Of a stretch of DNA of 64,000 nucleotides, positions 36,227 to 48,640 are shown one piece after another. A program made the position numbers and the translations under genes. The DNA is from Amborella trichopoda (Eukaryota > Streptophyta > Magnoliopsida > Amborellales > Amborellaceae): contig NW_006499436.1 in NCBI RefSeq assembly GCF_000471905.2, positions 3,056,867 through 3,120,866 of the forward strand, given 5' to 3'. A model generated the notes under the pieces. The model did not search any database. It was not told the DNA's origin and saw only the letters and a program-made list of their open reading frames with translations. The number at the start of each line of letters is the position of its first letter. Within the stretch, counting starts at the first letter, position 1.

Positions 36227-37470
36227 TATTTGACAAGCCTTTGAACTTTCCAATCCTATCAACTAACTTCTTAACCTTATATTCCCATACCGTTGGCAAA
36301 TTTTTACCCTCAGGTTAACAGAGCCTTGATAATTATGATGAGTGTCAATACTATCGGTAGCTTTGATGCTTCCTGTAGTCCTGGGAAAAGAATCAGATCA
36401 TTCAGAATTTGAGACCCATCGATAGTATCGACACTCTCCGAGATATTAGTGTCCTGGAGAAAGAAATACCACCATCGCCATTTCAAGTTCAACAGAGTGA
36501 GGAGCCTGGTATTTCAGCAAGCGATGAACTACCAACTCCTGCAGTTGATACGAACATGACAAGAGAAGAGATGATAATGATATGGCCGATGACACCGGCA
36601 CTTCAACCCCTTCTCGTAGCACAGTACCCACTTATGAAGAAAGGTCAGGCGAATCTATTATTCATGAGGTTATGACAACAATGTTACCTGCTAATTGTGA
36701 GGATATAGTAGTTCATTAATCCTCAGTCCCTTCCACCTTTTCTTGACACTAACTCATTGTTCATGCAAACCCTGCGCCTGAGACCACTGTAGAGAGCACA
36801 ACCTCCACTCCAGCTCTTGCCGTATTCATGGCCATAGAGATAGTGCAAGCTTATGTGACTAAAACAATGAGCTCTGGCCCTTCCAAGGGGGCACTTAAAG
36901 CCTCAACTGCTAAGCAGCCAGCGATCACTCTTACAAGCAACTAATGAATTTTGAGTTACATCACCCTCTTCCCTTTTATTGTTAAGCTCACATTTATCAT
37001 AGTTTACGCACAGATCCGACCACAGTCACCCTTCCCATGTCGAATCCGATGATTCTACCACCTCCTATAGGAAGGTACACTTCTTACATTGCACAGATTT
37101 TATGGTTTACAACCCTTTTTATCTCAAAACTTGTGTTTGGTGCTGGTATAGGCATTTTGACCCATGAAATTGCTCCACCCACATGATAAGAAGCTACAAT
37201 TCAAATGGAAATATCAAATACCCCCTGATAGAAACTAATGATAAACCCAATTGCCACATGGTCTACTACCATTTGAAAAATAACATTATACTATTTGTCG
37301 AAATTTAGAATCAAGTGTATTTAAATCAGTTTGTAATTTTGGGTTTTCAATCACTGTTAATAAGCTCATGTGTATTCATGCACCCCAGCCCTATTATCTT
37401 GATTGTAAAGAGAATAGGACCTCAACTGCTGCCCTAGTATTTAACATAAGGGATTGTCTACAAAGAGACC
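36227..37470. other. Unassigned, possibly decayed transposon coding sequence
   Basis: An 88-codon plus ORF (36409-36675) and nearby frames rich in Ser/Thr/Pro look like a decayed low-complexity protein region, but I recognise no domain. No function is assigned. Confidence 0.25.
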
Positions 37471-37477
37471 ATTTATC

Positions 37478-38236
37478 TTTGGGTGCAGTTGGCATTCAGA
37501 TGCATCCTTAGCTGTAGAGGTAAGGTGCGCCTTCAAATTTTATCATGGTATATAATTTTGATATAAAATATTCTTAGGATTATCTCAAATCTATTTTNNN
37601 NNNNNNNNNNNNNNNNNNNNNNNNNNNNNNNNNNNNNNNNNNNNNNNNNNNNNNNNNNNNNNNNNNNNNNNNNNNNNNNNNNNNNNNNNNNNNNNNNNNN
37701 NNNNNNNNNNNNNNNNNNNNNNNNNNNNNNNNNNNNNNNNNNNNNNNNNNNNNNNNNNNNNNNNNNNNNNNNNNNNNNNNNNNNNNNNNNNNNNNNNNNN
37801 NNNNNNNNNNNNNNNNNNNNNNNNNNNNNNNNNNNNNNNNNNNNNNNNNNNNNNNNNNNNNNNNNNNNNNNNNNNNNNNNNNNNNNNNNNNNNNNNNNNN
37901 NNNNNNNNNNNNNNNNNNNNNNNNNNNNNNNNNNNNNNNNNNNNNNNNNNNNNNNNNNNNNNNNNNNNNNNNNNNNNNNNNNNNNNNNNNNNNNNNNNNN
38001 NNNNNNNNNNNNNNNNNNNNNNNNNNNNNNNNNNNNNNNNNNNNNNNNNNNNNNNNNNNNNNNNNNCGTAGATAATATGTTGTAAAATGCACTATTTCTG
38101 AGACTTAAAATCTTTTTATTTTAATGGTCATACTTCTTGATGTCGAGATGATCAATCAAAGGGATGGATTTTTGATGTGCATAAGTAGCTCTACATTATA
38201 AGGTTGTAGACTTATATAAACTTTTTCTTTTATCTT
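37478..38236 (+). mobile_element. MULE-type MITE family 1, subfamily B, with assembly gap
   Basis: Starts TGGGTGCAGTTGGCATTCAG, as the 11570 copy does. The interior is replaced by Ns (37598-38066) and resumes with GTAGATAATATGTTG. Right end TTGTAGACTTATATAAAC. Confidence 0.75.
37598..38066. other. 469-N assembly gap
   Basis: Run of Ns inside a repeat. The ORF spanning it is an artefact. Confidence 0.99.
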
Positions 38237-40230
38237 TTGTATATGGATGTTACAATCATTATTGTCTTTTAAATTTCAAAATGAGTGGTTGTAAGAGTGG
38301 CATTCAATAGACTTAAAAAAAAGAAAAGTTCTCAGACTTCATGATTCACCCCAAGCCATCCAATTTGACATATAATAAGTAGGAATGATTATGACCTCCA
38401 TGTGCAGAAGATAGTCTCTTTGTATACAATCCTTGATAATTAGCCAATGTCAAGAGACTCAAAATACATGCTCCAATCGACCTTTTGTGTTGTTTATGGA
38501 CCTAAGTCTTTCTTGGTGTTCATTTTCTTGTGGCCCATCAAATCTTGCTATAATTAGGTTCTCTCAATTGTTAGTTTAAGACAAATTCTGAACTTCTAAT
38601 GAAAAATCAAACAAATAATGTGTCTCAATAAAAATTTTAAAAAGCACCCCATGGCTTGTGTGTACCACCCTGAGATAAACTTCAATCGGTTCCTCTTCCA
38701 AATCCTAACAGCCTGATGCAAAAATTCATCTTAAACCAATCAATGTTCTAGAGATGATGCTCTAGAAACGAGAAGCAATATGTTAATGCTTAAATAAAAT
38801 AGCTTTTCATTCTTTTAACTGTTGGCCCTGAGGATTTCAGCTGCTGGACAAAGATAAATAAACCACCAAAGCAACTGAACATTTGAACATTTTAGTGACA
38901 TTTTCCTCTTTTTGGGCTGATAATTTTTAAAGGTAGGTCTAAGTGTTAATTAAGTCCCACACTTGCAATTGAGTTAGGAGGAGAAAAAAGTCCCTTTATT
39001 TTTCACTTTTTTTAAAACCAAGAAAGCACGGACACCCCTTTTTAGCCTCATCTTATCCTTTCAAGTTCCAGAGAGAGAGAGAGAGAGAGAGAGTATGTAA
39101 TGATGTCATTTCTTTGAGTCACCGCTTAGGCCAGTGCTGGAATCTCCAAGAGGCAAAAAGTTTTTTTGAAAAAGGAAAACTTCTTCATTATTTCAGAATT
39201 TTAGACCACTCATTTTGGACAAGTGGTGCTTTTTTGGTTAGTACACAAGTGGGGGATCTGATCTCTCTCATTACAGGTTTGTGGAGTGACCACTTTATAA
39301 GAGAAGTGGGTGTGCTCCTCTCCCTTGCCTTAAGTACTTTTGCTGCATAACCATACACAATTTATTTTTTTTACGGCCATCCCCTCGAACCAAAAAAAAA
39401 TTAAATTTTTTGGACCAAAATCACTTCTGAAATTTGACACTGAACATGTGTTGGTTCAACAAAAAAAAAAAAATGTGTCAGACCGACTTCTAAGAAATGT
39501 GCTGGTCCAACACGAAATGTGGTAAATTGGCTTTTGATTTTCAAATTCTACCGGTTTGAAGTAAAATATGTCAGACCGACATATATTGAAATTGTGCAAG
39601 TCCTTTACATTTTTGTGCCATATTGGCTTTTATGTTCAAGTTGTGCCCGTCCAACGCATTTGATAATGGACCAGCTTAGAGAGGTGGGAATCATAGGTTA
39701 AAATGCGGATATTTTGGTACAAAAGAAAGCCAACTTTTTTATTTGGGGGTGGGGGGTTAGATGTAAAAATTAACAGACTTGGGTTAATAATGCGGTGTCA
39801 AAAATATTAGGATATGGGAGATGCTTAGAAAGTCTAATTTGTGGGCATCTAATTTTTCCAAAATTTTCTTGGCCCCAGAATGAGGTGCTAAGGAAAACTC
39901 ATGTCCCCAATTCATCCACTAAAATTGAGATTTTGACCACCATAAAAGAAATACATTCTAGACTTCTACCATTAACCCAACGTTTTCAACTCCAAACACT
40001 TTCCATAGACGTTAGACTTAAGACCTCAAAATCCCATGCAAATCGGCAGGATTAAAGCATGAGTGGCCGTGTTTTATATGTAGCATACTAATAGCAAGGT
40101 TTTAGACTTCTAGTTGTATTCTCTCTAACATCATCGTAAATATTATTGTTATTATTATTATTGTTATTATTTTATTTATTTTTTTTAGAAGTGTCAAATT
40201 TGTAATTCATAATTCAACAAAAGAAGCAGT
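38237..40230. other. Unassigned intergenic DNA
   Basis: Contains (GA)n near 39071 and (ATT)n near 40141. ORFs at 39114-39350 and 39795-40055 have no recognised motif. Confidence 0.35.
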
Positions 40231-40238
40231 TAGCATGC

Positions 40239-40332
40239 GGGCAGTCTGCACGGTAACTCCCCATCCCACCGTCCAACAACAACCTCCAACAAGTTGGATA
40301 GTGGTGATCGGGAGTTACCGTGCCGGCTGCCC
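40239..40332. repeat. Hairpin with 30-bp near-perfect arms
   Basis: The left arm (40239-40270) GGGCAGTCTGCACGGTAACT... and the right arm (40303-40332) pair over about 30 bp with few mismatches, around a loop of about 33 nt. It is either a very short MITE with inverted ends or a small-RNA hairpin. No clear target duplication was found. Confidence 0.85.
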
Positions 40333-40419
40333 CCATATAAAATTTTTCCTTCAACTAAAGCAGTGCATAAGGAAAACCAAAGGAACAAAAAACAGCAACA
40401 AAACTAACTGAGATGTAAC

Positions 40420-40990
40420 ACCATCTCCTGTAGCTCCGCCCCTTGCTTCGCTTTCATAGCTGCCTCGCCATTGAGCTGTACACGTCTGAAAGAGATAGTA
40501 AGTCTCACAAAAATCTCTCTTGAAACCATAAAGGTTTTAAATTCCATGGCAACTGTTGTCCTGCGTTACACCAATCACATTCAGAGAGTCCCTATCAGTT
40601 TCGATCACACTAGAAATTCTTTTTTTTTCAATTTTTGAACCACACACTACTGCTCGCAACTCTGCCTCATTTTCTGTATCAATGCCCCATGAGTAGGTCA
40701 TATTTACTTTCCTTAAATGATCTTCTTTCCTATCAAAGACTCTTCTATTCGTCTCTTTCCATATTTCCCACAGTATTGCAATACGGAAAGATATACTAGT
40801 AATCTTACATACTTTGGATAATAGGGCAAAGACCTATATACTTGAGAAAAACATCAACTTTCCGCGGAATATTCAATTGAACTCCCATCCTCTGAAATCC
40901 CCTAGTCCAAATTTCCTTGGGCATCTCTTAAATAACTTGGGTAACTCTCTAAGATATTCATGCCTCTCCTGGTAGTTATCTTACAGAATG
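40420..40990 (-). pseudogene. LINE remnant, RNase H-like 3' domain
   Basis: Minus-strand frames give WEIWKETNRRVFDRK, as at the end of LINE zinc-binding/RT regions, then ENEAELRAVVCG and SSVIETD, typical of the plant LINE RNase H domain. Multiple frame breaks. Confidence 0.7.
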
Positions 40991-42157
40991 TCTTTGTTTT
41001 CTTTTTTTTCATTTTCATAAATCAAGACTTAGTTGTATTATGCTTTCTCTAGCATGAGTGACCCAATTTTATGCGTAGGGAGGTTCTATTAATCTCTCTC
41101 ATAGACATTAAAAAAAAAAAACTTCCTATCTCTTTTTTATTTTTTGGGGTGGGGGGTAAGTTAATGGGGGGAGATGGCTTCTACCCATTTTTCATTAAAT
41201 AATAATAGAAAAAAAGTACATATCTTAATCCACAAGAAAAGGGGCTAGGGTTACGGTGGTAGTACCCGGCACACCCTAGTCATCACATTGTAGTTTCCAA
41301 TCCTATCACTAACACCAACCCACTAACACTTTAAAAAAGCTAACTCCCAATCTAATTGAAAAACGGATAGTGCCTGTCTTTTTTCACTAAATTACCCATT
41401 CTCCCTCTACACGCATGCGTGCTCTTGCAATCTTCAGTATGCTTGGTTTTGGTGTCTTTCGAAGTAGGCAATGGGCAAGGCAGGTTTGCTCGATCTTAGA
41501 AAAGTAAGGCTTGGGCAACAAACTATGGCATGAAGGGCGGACTAGGTCTAGTGTCAACTCGATAGGTACGGGTATGAGTCTAATTTTTAAACCCAACAAA
41601 TCAGATCAGGTCCAAGTCCAAAACTTGAATCCGAATACATTCGGGTCTAGGTCCAGCCGGACCCGACGGATACTACCATTGTGGCTTTGTTTCCCACGAC
41701 ACGCCGCACTGTGTCTCACTCATATCTTTTGGACATTTTACTCTCCGTCTCTCACTCATATCTTTTGGACATATCCCTTTTGTCTTTCATCGTTGCGTGC
41801 CACCGGTCCAACATCAAAGGACGCTCTCCCACCTTCTTTTAGGTAGCGACATGTTGCAAGCACATGCGTCCACTAATACATCAAATTACTATTAGACAGA
41901 GATAATTAATTAGTATATTTGTCTTTCTTAAGATAACTATGGTTTATTAATTGCATTAGTTAAGACTTGAAATGGTTGATGTACGCTACAGATCAACCTA
42001 CTCATTGTTTTTTATACAAGAAAAATGCTAATACGTTATATGCTACGTGACGTATTGAAAAACAAATTACTTGAGTTGAAATTTGTCAAGTTTTTTGAGT
42101 TAGTAAAGACTGAAGGCTTTGGCATAGGTTCTGAAAAATAGTCGTTGATAAAAATAA
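40991..42157. other. Unassigned intergenic DNA
   Basis: Contains a local duplication of CTCACTCATATCTTTTGGAC at about 41716 and 41753, and words such as CCGGACCCGACGG near 41655. No gene. Confidence 0.35.
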
Positions 42158-42551
42158 GGGTGCGGTTTGTACAGAGCGGAGGCTCTAAACAATCCAAGTA
42201 AAATGTACCTACAAATAGTGTCGAGAAATGTGGTTTCAATGCTGGAAATCTTTGTGATAGCCTTAAAATGTATTTTTATATTTAATAATAAAATTTAAAG
42301 CTTAAAAAATAGTATAGGTCGAGCAGATCTATGAAAACTTGAAAATCTTGACAATTGATGGTCCAAAAATGTGTTACAAGATGCACTATTTTCAAAACTT
42401 GAAGTCTATTTTTTTTTCATGTCCTTGCATCTTGATGTTGAGATGATCAATTTGAAGATATTTGGGCATCAAAATAACTTCTTCTAGTGAAAATTTCGAG
42501 GTAGACTCTAATTTGATTGTTTAGATCATCGACTATGTGTAAACTTTTCCC
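42158..42551 (+). mobile_element. MULE-type MITE family 1, subfamily A
   Basis: Left end GGGTGCGGTTTGTACAGAGC, right end complement GGGAAAAGTTTACACATAG. Terminal blocks GGCTCTAAACAATC and GATTGTTTAGA are inverted copies. Target duplication is poor (old copy). Confidence 0.8.
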
Positions 42552-42854
42552 TTTGAGAAATGGTTCCAAATCATTGATCCATTTTGGAAATAGTTACAGA
42601 TCAGTGATCTAGAATCAATTAATGAAAATAAACGAAAATTTTAAAATAAGAAAAATAATAAAATTATAAATTGTGTGAACTGGACAATCAAGATCGCCCA
42701 ACTCCCTTATAGAATTGACCAGTTCCCTAAATGAGCATGACAATTTTGTGGGAACCACCACGGAACTAAGAACTGGGTTGGTTCCCACCAATTCTCAATC
42801 TAGATAAGTGATTCTCTCTCTGGATTGATTGACAAAGTTCATCTGCCCATTAAA

Positions 42855-43408
42855 GGGAAATGTTTCTATACTTTATCTACAACATAGAAGATCTATGCTT
42901 CCCTTTCTATACTTTACCTACAACATAGAAGATCTATGCTTCCCTTACCATCCAGCCGTCCAATTATGTTCGAGAGAGTCACTCGCTGTTTGATCTTAGA
43001 TCCGACATCTCAAAGTAATTTATTTTTAGTTTTTTTTTTATATACAAATTGTATGAATATGAAATTTGGTACGTGTCTTCCTCTCATTGGGGCGTACCTA
43101 TAAAAATATTAAAAATAAGTTTTCGATAAAATATAATGATCAAAATACCCATTGAAACTTTTAGAGGTATTTTGGTCATTTTATTTTTTTGAAAATATTT
43201 TTATATTTTCACTAGTGTGAGTTTAATAGAGGATTGGACGTACAAAATTTGACATGAAAATAGTTTATAGAAAAAAAATTAAAAATAAAATAGTGTAGAG
43301 ACTTGACATTATGATTGGGGCAATCTTAACCCTCCATTGAAAATGGAGGGTTGGATAAAGAGAAATATATAAGTTTTATGTTGTAGGGAAAAAATAAAAA
43401 GCTTGTCC
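42855..43408. mobile_element. MULE-type MITE family 2, copy B
   Basis: 554 bp in opposite orientation to 6308-6819. Ends GGGAAATGTTTCTATAC and complement GGACAAGCTTTTTAT. 9-bp duplication CCCATTAAA/GCCATTAAA (42846-42854 and 43409-43417, one mismatch). Contains a perfect-looking 41-bp internal tandem duplication (42863-42903 and 42904-42944). Confidence 0.88.
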
Positions 43409-43417
43409 GCCATTAAA

Positions 43418-44439
43418 TTCCCAATGTAAAAAAAAAAATAGTTGTTCACTTTAGTAAAAAAAAAGATTAATCTCTATAGCCCATCATTAAGAACGTATGG
43501 TTAATATTCACCGTGGCTTGTTAAAGAATATCCCCATCACCCACATCATGTATTGGTCCATAGCCACCGTCGGTTTTGAGAATGGATGGAGAGCATACGC
43601 TCCTCGTTTAGTGTAGCAAACACACCACATTGATGCATGCCATACTTCCATAAAATAATATCTTATGTACGGAATGACCAAAATACCACTCCATGTTTAT
43701 GAAAGGAAACGCAAGCAAGCAAATATGCATCCCCAAAGCTCATGCTTTATAAATACAAAGGATGAGGGTTTAGCCAATCGAACAGACGGTCAGGTTTTCA
43801 GCTAAGTTGAAGGAACGCATCTCAGCCGTCCGCTTCGGCTTTGTGAGTTATGGACTCATTATTGCTTCTTTGTTGAGACAGGTGGGTAGGGCATTCCCCT
43901 CTCTCTCTCTCTCTCCTCTCTTTCTCTCTCTTCGTTGGAGGACAGGTCCTATTCACCATACTCACATGACTTACCTTTTTGACCAAGGAATGGGTCAAGT
44001 AAAACCTCGGATTCCTCTCTCTCTCTCTCTGCAAAACCCTAACCCCCCTCTGAACATAATGAGTCAATAATCAATACAAGGTCCGGCATCTAATAGAATC
44101 TTTCCTTCCAATGAACTTAACCCCAACGCAAAGCTACATCAAACAATACACAAAGAAAAGAAAAGAAAAATCCAGCTAACCAAAATGCAGGGAAGACGAG
44201 GGATCTGGTATTGAAAGTCCTAGGACTGAAAGAGATATAGAGAGAGTGGCCCATGCGGACCCGACATGGGAGAGGCCTCGACTAGTGTTCACGCGAACCA
44301 ACCCAGAATTACTCGAGTTACTCAAATTTGCATTTTAAAAAAAAATTTAAAAAAATAAAAATTCAAAAGATTAAAAATTTATTTGTAATTTTTCTTTTAT
44401 GTTTTTTATCACCTTCACAAAAATTGAAAAATGTTTAAA
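43418..44439. other. Unassigned; possible small transcription unit
   Basis: A TATA-like CTTTATAAATAC at about 43745 is followed by a CT-rich stretch and an 87-codon plus ORF (43807-44070), but no domain is recognised. Listed for completeness only. Confidence 0.2.
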
Positions 44440-44800
44440 GAAAAAGTTTATATAGAACCGAGGCTCTAAACAATCAAATTAAAACGTATCTCAAAAATTT
44501 CACTAGAAGATATTGTTTTGATTTCCAAATATCCTCAAATTGATCATTTCAACATCAAGATGCATGGCATAAAAAAAGATAGATTTCAACTTTTGAAAAA
44601 AATGTATTTTGCAATACTTTTTTGGACCTTTAATTTTCAAAATTTCCAAATTCTCATGGATATGCCCATCTACATTATTTTTGAAGCTTTAAAAATAAAA
44701 ATATATTCTAAGGCTATAACAAAGATTTAACCATAATTCTCGACACTATTCGAAGGTAGACTCTAATTGTTTACCGCCTAGGCTCTATAAAACGCCACCC
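44440..44800 (-). mobile_element. MULE-type MITE family 1, subfamily A
   Basis: Ends GAAAAAGTTTATATAGAACC and complement GGGTGGCGTTTTATAGAGCC. Interior TTTCACTAGAAGATATTG and CAAATTGATCATTTC match the 49902 copy. Confidence 0.82.
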
Positions 44801-45312
44801 TATTTTCAAAGGCCAGCATCCAATTTGGGAGAAACAACGGGCTTCTTCAACATTTCTAGAGAGAGAGAGAGAGAGAGAGAACACTAATGGGGGTAAGGAA
44901 ATTCCAAATAAACGCAGGAAAAGACCCAAAATCATAACAAGTCATGGGAGACAAACACGACAGAGAGAGAGAAAGAGGCGTTTGGAAGCGCGAACAAGCA
45001 AAGTGGAACGTCAGTCACAACTCACACAGAAATAACACACATATTGACAATAAGCGAAAAAAATTCGATAACTCTTTTAATTTCCTCAAAAACATCCCTC
45101 CTCGCTTCTCATTCCTGAGAAGCCCCTCAAACATCAAAATTCCTACATTTAAACAAAATCAAAGCAAAGCATAGCATAGGAGAGAGAAAGAGAGTGGAGG
45201 TAGGAGAGAGAAAGAAGAGAGAGAATAAGGAGAGGGAAAGTGACTGGAGTAGGAAGCAGAGAGACAAAGAGGGAGGAGAGAGGAACTGTACAGTCCAAGA
45301 AGCCCATGAATC
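44801..45312 (-). other. 3' flank of the F-box/MYND gene
   Basis: Holds GA microsatellites (44861-44880, 44963-44976, 45180-45250) and no other gene. The 3' UTR is expected here. Confidence 0.45.
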
Positions 45313-47783
45313 CTACTCTTCCAATGACTCATCCCCTTGCTCCTCCTCCTCCGCCTCCGCCTCTTCCTCCTCCTCCTCCTCCTCGGCGAGCTCATCCAAC
45401 CACCTCGCCTCCACCGGCTTGCACTCCCGTTTGTGCCTCACTTTCCAATCCAATGCCTGGCACGCCCTGGAGCAATAATTCACCGCCCCGCACACAGAGC
45501 ACCTCCTAAACTCATGCCGCCTAGTCTCCGCCCTACCGCAACTGGCGTGCGAGCACATTCTCAAACCCCCCTCCAGCCCCCTCTCCCTGAACCACTCCCC
45601 CAGAAACTTTGACGCCAAGCTCGCCTCCGGCAAAGGCACATTGCACCCGAAATCGCTCAACAATGGGCAACCCGCCACTCTGTGCTCCAACAGTTGCGCC
45701 AGCCACGGATGAGCCCTCCCACGGATGCGTGGATCCACCGAGTGAGGGTCCATGGACAACACAGACGCTAATTCTCTAGCATTGGCTTGGACAAGGAACC
45801 GTCGTCCCTCCGGGATGTTTTTGGGGACACCATAGCCATCCTGCAGGCAGTGGCCCAGCTCACGGAGGGCGTCAACATGGCCGAGGGAGGCCGCACGAGC
45901 ACACAGTGCAACCCCAGCACGGAGGTCCTTGTCAGACTTGGAGCCCCCGCTCCCATTGAATTGGATGACGGCCAGGGAGTAGAGCGCAGGGGCGTGGGAC
46001 ACCATGGCCGCTTTCGCCATGAGGGAGGCGCCGCTGCCGCGGTTTTGGAGGCAGTAGAAGCGAATCTGTGGAAAAACGAGTGCTGGTTAGAGTGTGGTCT
46101 GCTTTCTCTCTCTACCCTCTAGCATAACCACGAAAAAAATAAGCCAAAATTCCAAAAAATTCACATCTCCCTATATATATATATAATAAAAAAAAAAGCC
46201 AAAATACCATAACCCACGAGACTCTTCTCTCTCTAGATCTCCCTCTCTCCTGGAATGGCGCTCTCTCTCTCTCGGATTCCCATTTTCCTGAAAATTTGGC
46301 AGACATGCCAAAACCCAACTAGATGCTGTCTCTCTAATGAATGCGTTCTCGACCTCCTTAATATAAATTTGTAAATCATAAAAATAATAAAAAGATTCGT
46401 AAACACCGATTCTCTCTCTCTCTCTCTCTCACTAAATTTTTAAACAATTTTGCCCACATGCCTAAACCTAAATCAAATGCTCTCCCCCATCTTTAACGAT
46501 CAAATTTTACAAATCTGCAAAAATAGCAAAAAGTGTCGAAAAAAATGAAAGTCCAAAGCTATCACCAAATTCTCTCTCTCTACAACTCAGTTATCCCAAT
46601 TTTCTCTCTCTAAAAACCCGCGTAAAAAATAGGGAAATGCCTTAAATTGTGCTCCCTCTCTCTAACTCTCCCTTATCTCTCTCTAACTTTCCTTGGGACT
46701 CTAAACCAAATATATGCCTAAAAATTAAAAATAAATTGCACTCTCCCCCACACACTTTCTCTCTCTAACTCCATGTTTTGAACTTCCCTTCTCTTCATCC
46801 CCTTTCCTGTGTAAATTTCCTCTTTCTCTCTAAGTAAATTGGGGTTGCATACCATGCCAAGAGTGAAGCAAGCCTCGACGTTGCCGGAGTCTGCACACCG
46901 TTTCATGAAACGATTGGCGGATTCACACCACTTCGAAGATTTCACAGAGAAGGCTCCAGGAGCCGCTTTTGACAACACCAGAGAATGCATCGCCAAGCTA
47001 TTTAGTCTTCTGCAACTGCAAGCAAAAACCCACCAAACGATTATGAGCACTTTAGTTCATCTTTTATAGGAAGAACCAAGCCTAAAGAACAAAATAAACC
47101 AGAAATTATGAGTTGTTTAAATATCACTTGATGAAATTCAATCAAACATGCTTTGAGGTAAAATAATGGAGACCTAATAGACCCAAAAAAAAAAAACCAA
47201 TAAAAGAGATTTTCACATGAAAGTGAAACATTAAAAACCAGAAAACTACTAAAAAAAAAGAAACAAAACCCATATGCCCAAGGCCTTCGAAAACGCAATA
47301 GAATCATCAAAATATGGGAATGCAGATGATGAGAGAGAAACAAAATACGAATACAGATCTCTTAATCTAGATCCAAAAGGAGAAGCAGACATACGTTAAC
47401 AAGACGCCCATGAAATCAGCAGGGGAACGAGCCTGAGAACTAAGCTTGCAGAGAATGGAAATTAAGAGATCATCAGGTAACACATCAAAAAAATCGACTT
47501 TTCCACCGGATTCCGGTAAAACCCTGGCCTTTTTCCGGCCACTATCTTCATCACTTTCCGCCCTTCTCCTCTTCTCCGATTTCTTTCTAAGGATACAGAT
47601 CACTAAATCATCAGGAAACCTTTTGAAAAAATCCACTTTTACACCTGAGTCGGTCGATATCTTGACCTTTTTCCCGCAATTTTTCTCAACACTTGCACTT
47701 GCCGGCCTTCCCCTCTTCTCCGCTTTTTGCGTCTCTGCTTTTACATGAACTCGAGGGTAACACAATCCTCTCCTGGTTCTCAT
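45313..47783 (-). CDS. F-box / Sel1-repeat / MYND zinc-finger protein (At1g67340-like), three exons
   Basis: Probable substrate receptor of an SCF ubiquitin ligase; the family's substrates are not known to me. Exons: 47395-47783, 46853-47015 and 45313-46065, giving 434 aa. It starts with MRTRRGLCYP, as Arabidopsis At1g67340 does. F-box: KVDFFDVLPDDLLISILCKL (95-114), continued by PADFMGVLLTCRRLNSL. Sel1-like helical repeats cover about 175-280 (ACFTLGMIRFYC, LYSLAVIQFNGSGG, ALRELGHCLQDGYGV). The MYND finger covers 355-399, with cysteines in CSHASCG, RRCSVCG, NYCSRAC and HKREC. An acidic Glu-rich tail (411-434) is encoded by a GAG/GAA microsatellite. Odd: residues about 22-68 repeat 69-115, so the start of the F-box occurs twice (KRFPDDLVICILRK at 54-67). 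The exon 2 acceptor is a tandem GCAG/TTGCAG pair. I used the upstream site because it gives the conserved TCRRLNS. The leader upstream of 47783 is CT-rich on the sense strand. Confidence 0.93.
45338..45393 (-). repeat. Coding GAG/GAA microsatellite
   Basis: CTC/CTT triplets on the plus strand encode the Glu-rich tail of the F-box/MYND protein; repeat length may vary between individuals. Confidence 0.85.
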
Positions 47784-48640
47784 GTTTCTCCAACCAGTCA
47801 GAAAGAGGTAGAGAAGTATTAAGAGAACAGAATAGAGAGAGAAGGCAAATAGAGAGAAGCGGATGCTCTGTTAGCAAAACCCACTTAGAGAGAAATAGAG
47901 GTATAGAGAGAGGTTTAGTAGAGAGAGAAAGAGATCCCTGTAAACCCAACCCAGGATAAGAGAGAGAGAGAAACAGGAAAACAGATATAGATAAAGAGAA
48001 CAAGTAGTGAAAGAGAGGTTTTAGAGAGAGAAGATAGTGGTTTGTCCTGTAATACGATTGAGAGAGGTTTTAGAGAGAGAAGATAGTGGTTCGTCCTGAA
48101 AGATGTAAAAGATAGCTACACAGTGAAATATAAGAGAAAGATAGAGAGAGAAACAACAGTACAATACTTTAGAGAGAGAAAGGGAGATTAGGAGTTGTAG
48201 GGCACAACGCCACCACCCAACATACAATGCATCGTTCAAGCCGAATAAATAACGACTCCCTTCGCTTATTGATGCAGGTCCTTGACAGTAGGCCCGCAGG
48301 CAAAGGCAAAATAATTAAACCTCTCTTTCTCTCTCTTCAAACCCCGATAAAACTTTACCCTCTTTACTCTTTCTCTATCTCTCATCGGTTAATTTTAGCG
48401 CTAACTCTCCGGTCAAACGGCATTGACCAGATCCGTTCCACCCCCTCACGGTTGCGTTTAATACTAGAAATCCTTCTCCCTGTCTGCACGTCTGTCTCTT
48501 TACATCTCTCCTCTTTCTCTCTCTAACTCTGTACTGTTTCTCTCTCTACCCCTGACTCGCTCTCTTTTGTTCCCCCTTTGGCTGACTCTCCAACCTTCTA
48601 TTTCTCTAACGTCTCTTTCTCTCACACCTTTCTATTTTAA
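47784..48640 (-). promoter_or_regulatory. Upstream region of the F-box/MYND gene with CT-rich leader
   Basis: 47790-48185 is dominated by GAGAGA runs on the plus strand (CT on the sense strand), suggesting a pyrimidine-rich 5' leader. Beyond 48300 the strand bias flips to CT on the plus strand. It includes a 35-bp near-duplicate: GAGAGGTTTTAGAGAGAGAA at about 48013 and 48060. Confidence 0.5.

Noticed and set aside
37580..38092. 170-codon ORF made almost entirely of unknown residues
   Set aside because: It is the translation of an assembly gap.
43807..44070. Pair of overlapping ORFs on opposite strands rich in Ser/Leu and Arg/Glu
   Set aside because: They are translations of CT/GA microsatellites, and no domain is present.
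45194..45612. Plus-strand ORFs over the F-box/MYND gene
   Set aside because: Antisense shadows of exon 3, driven by its CTC/GAG repeat.
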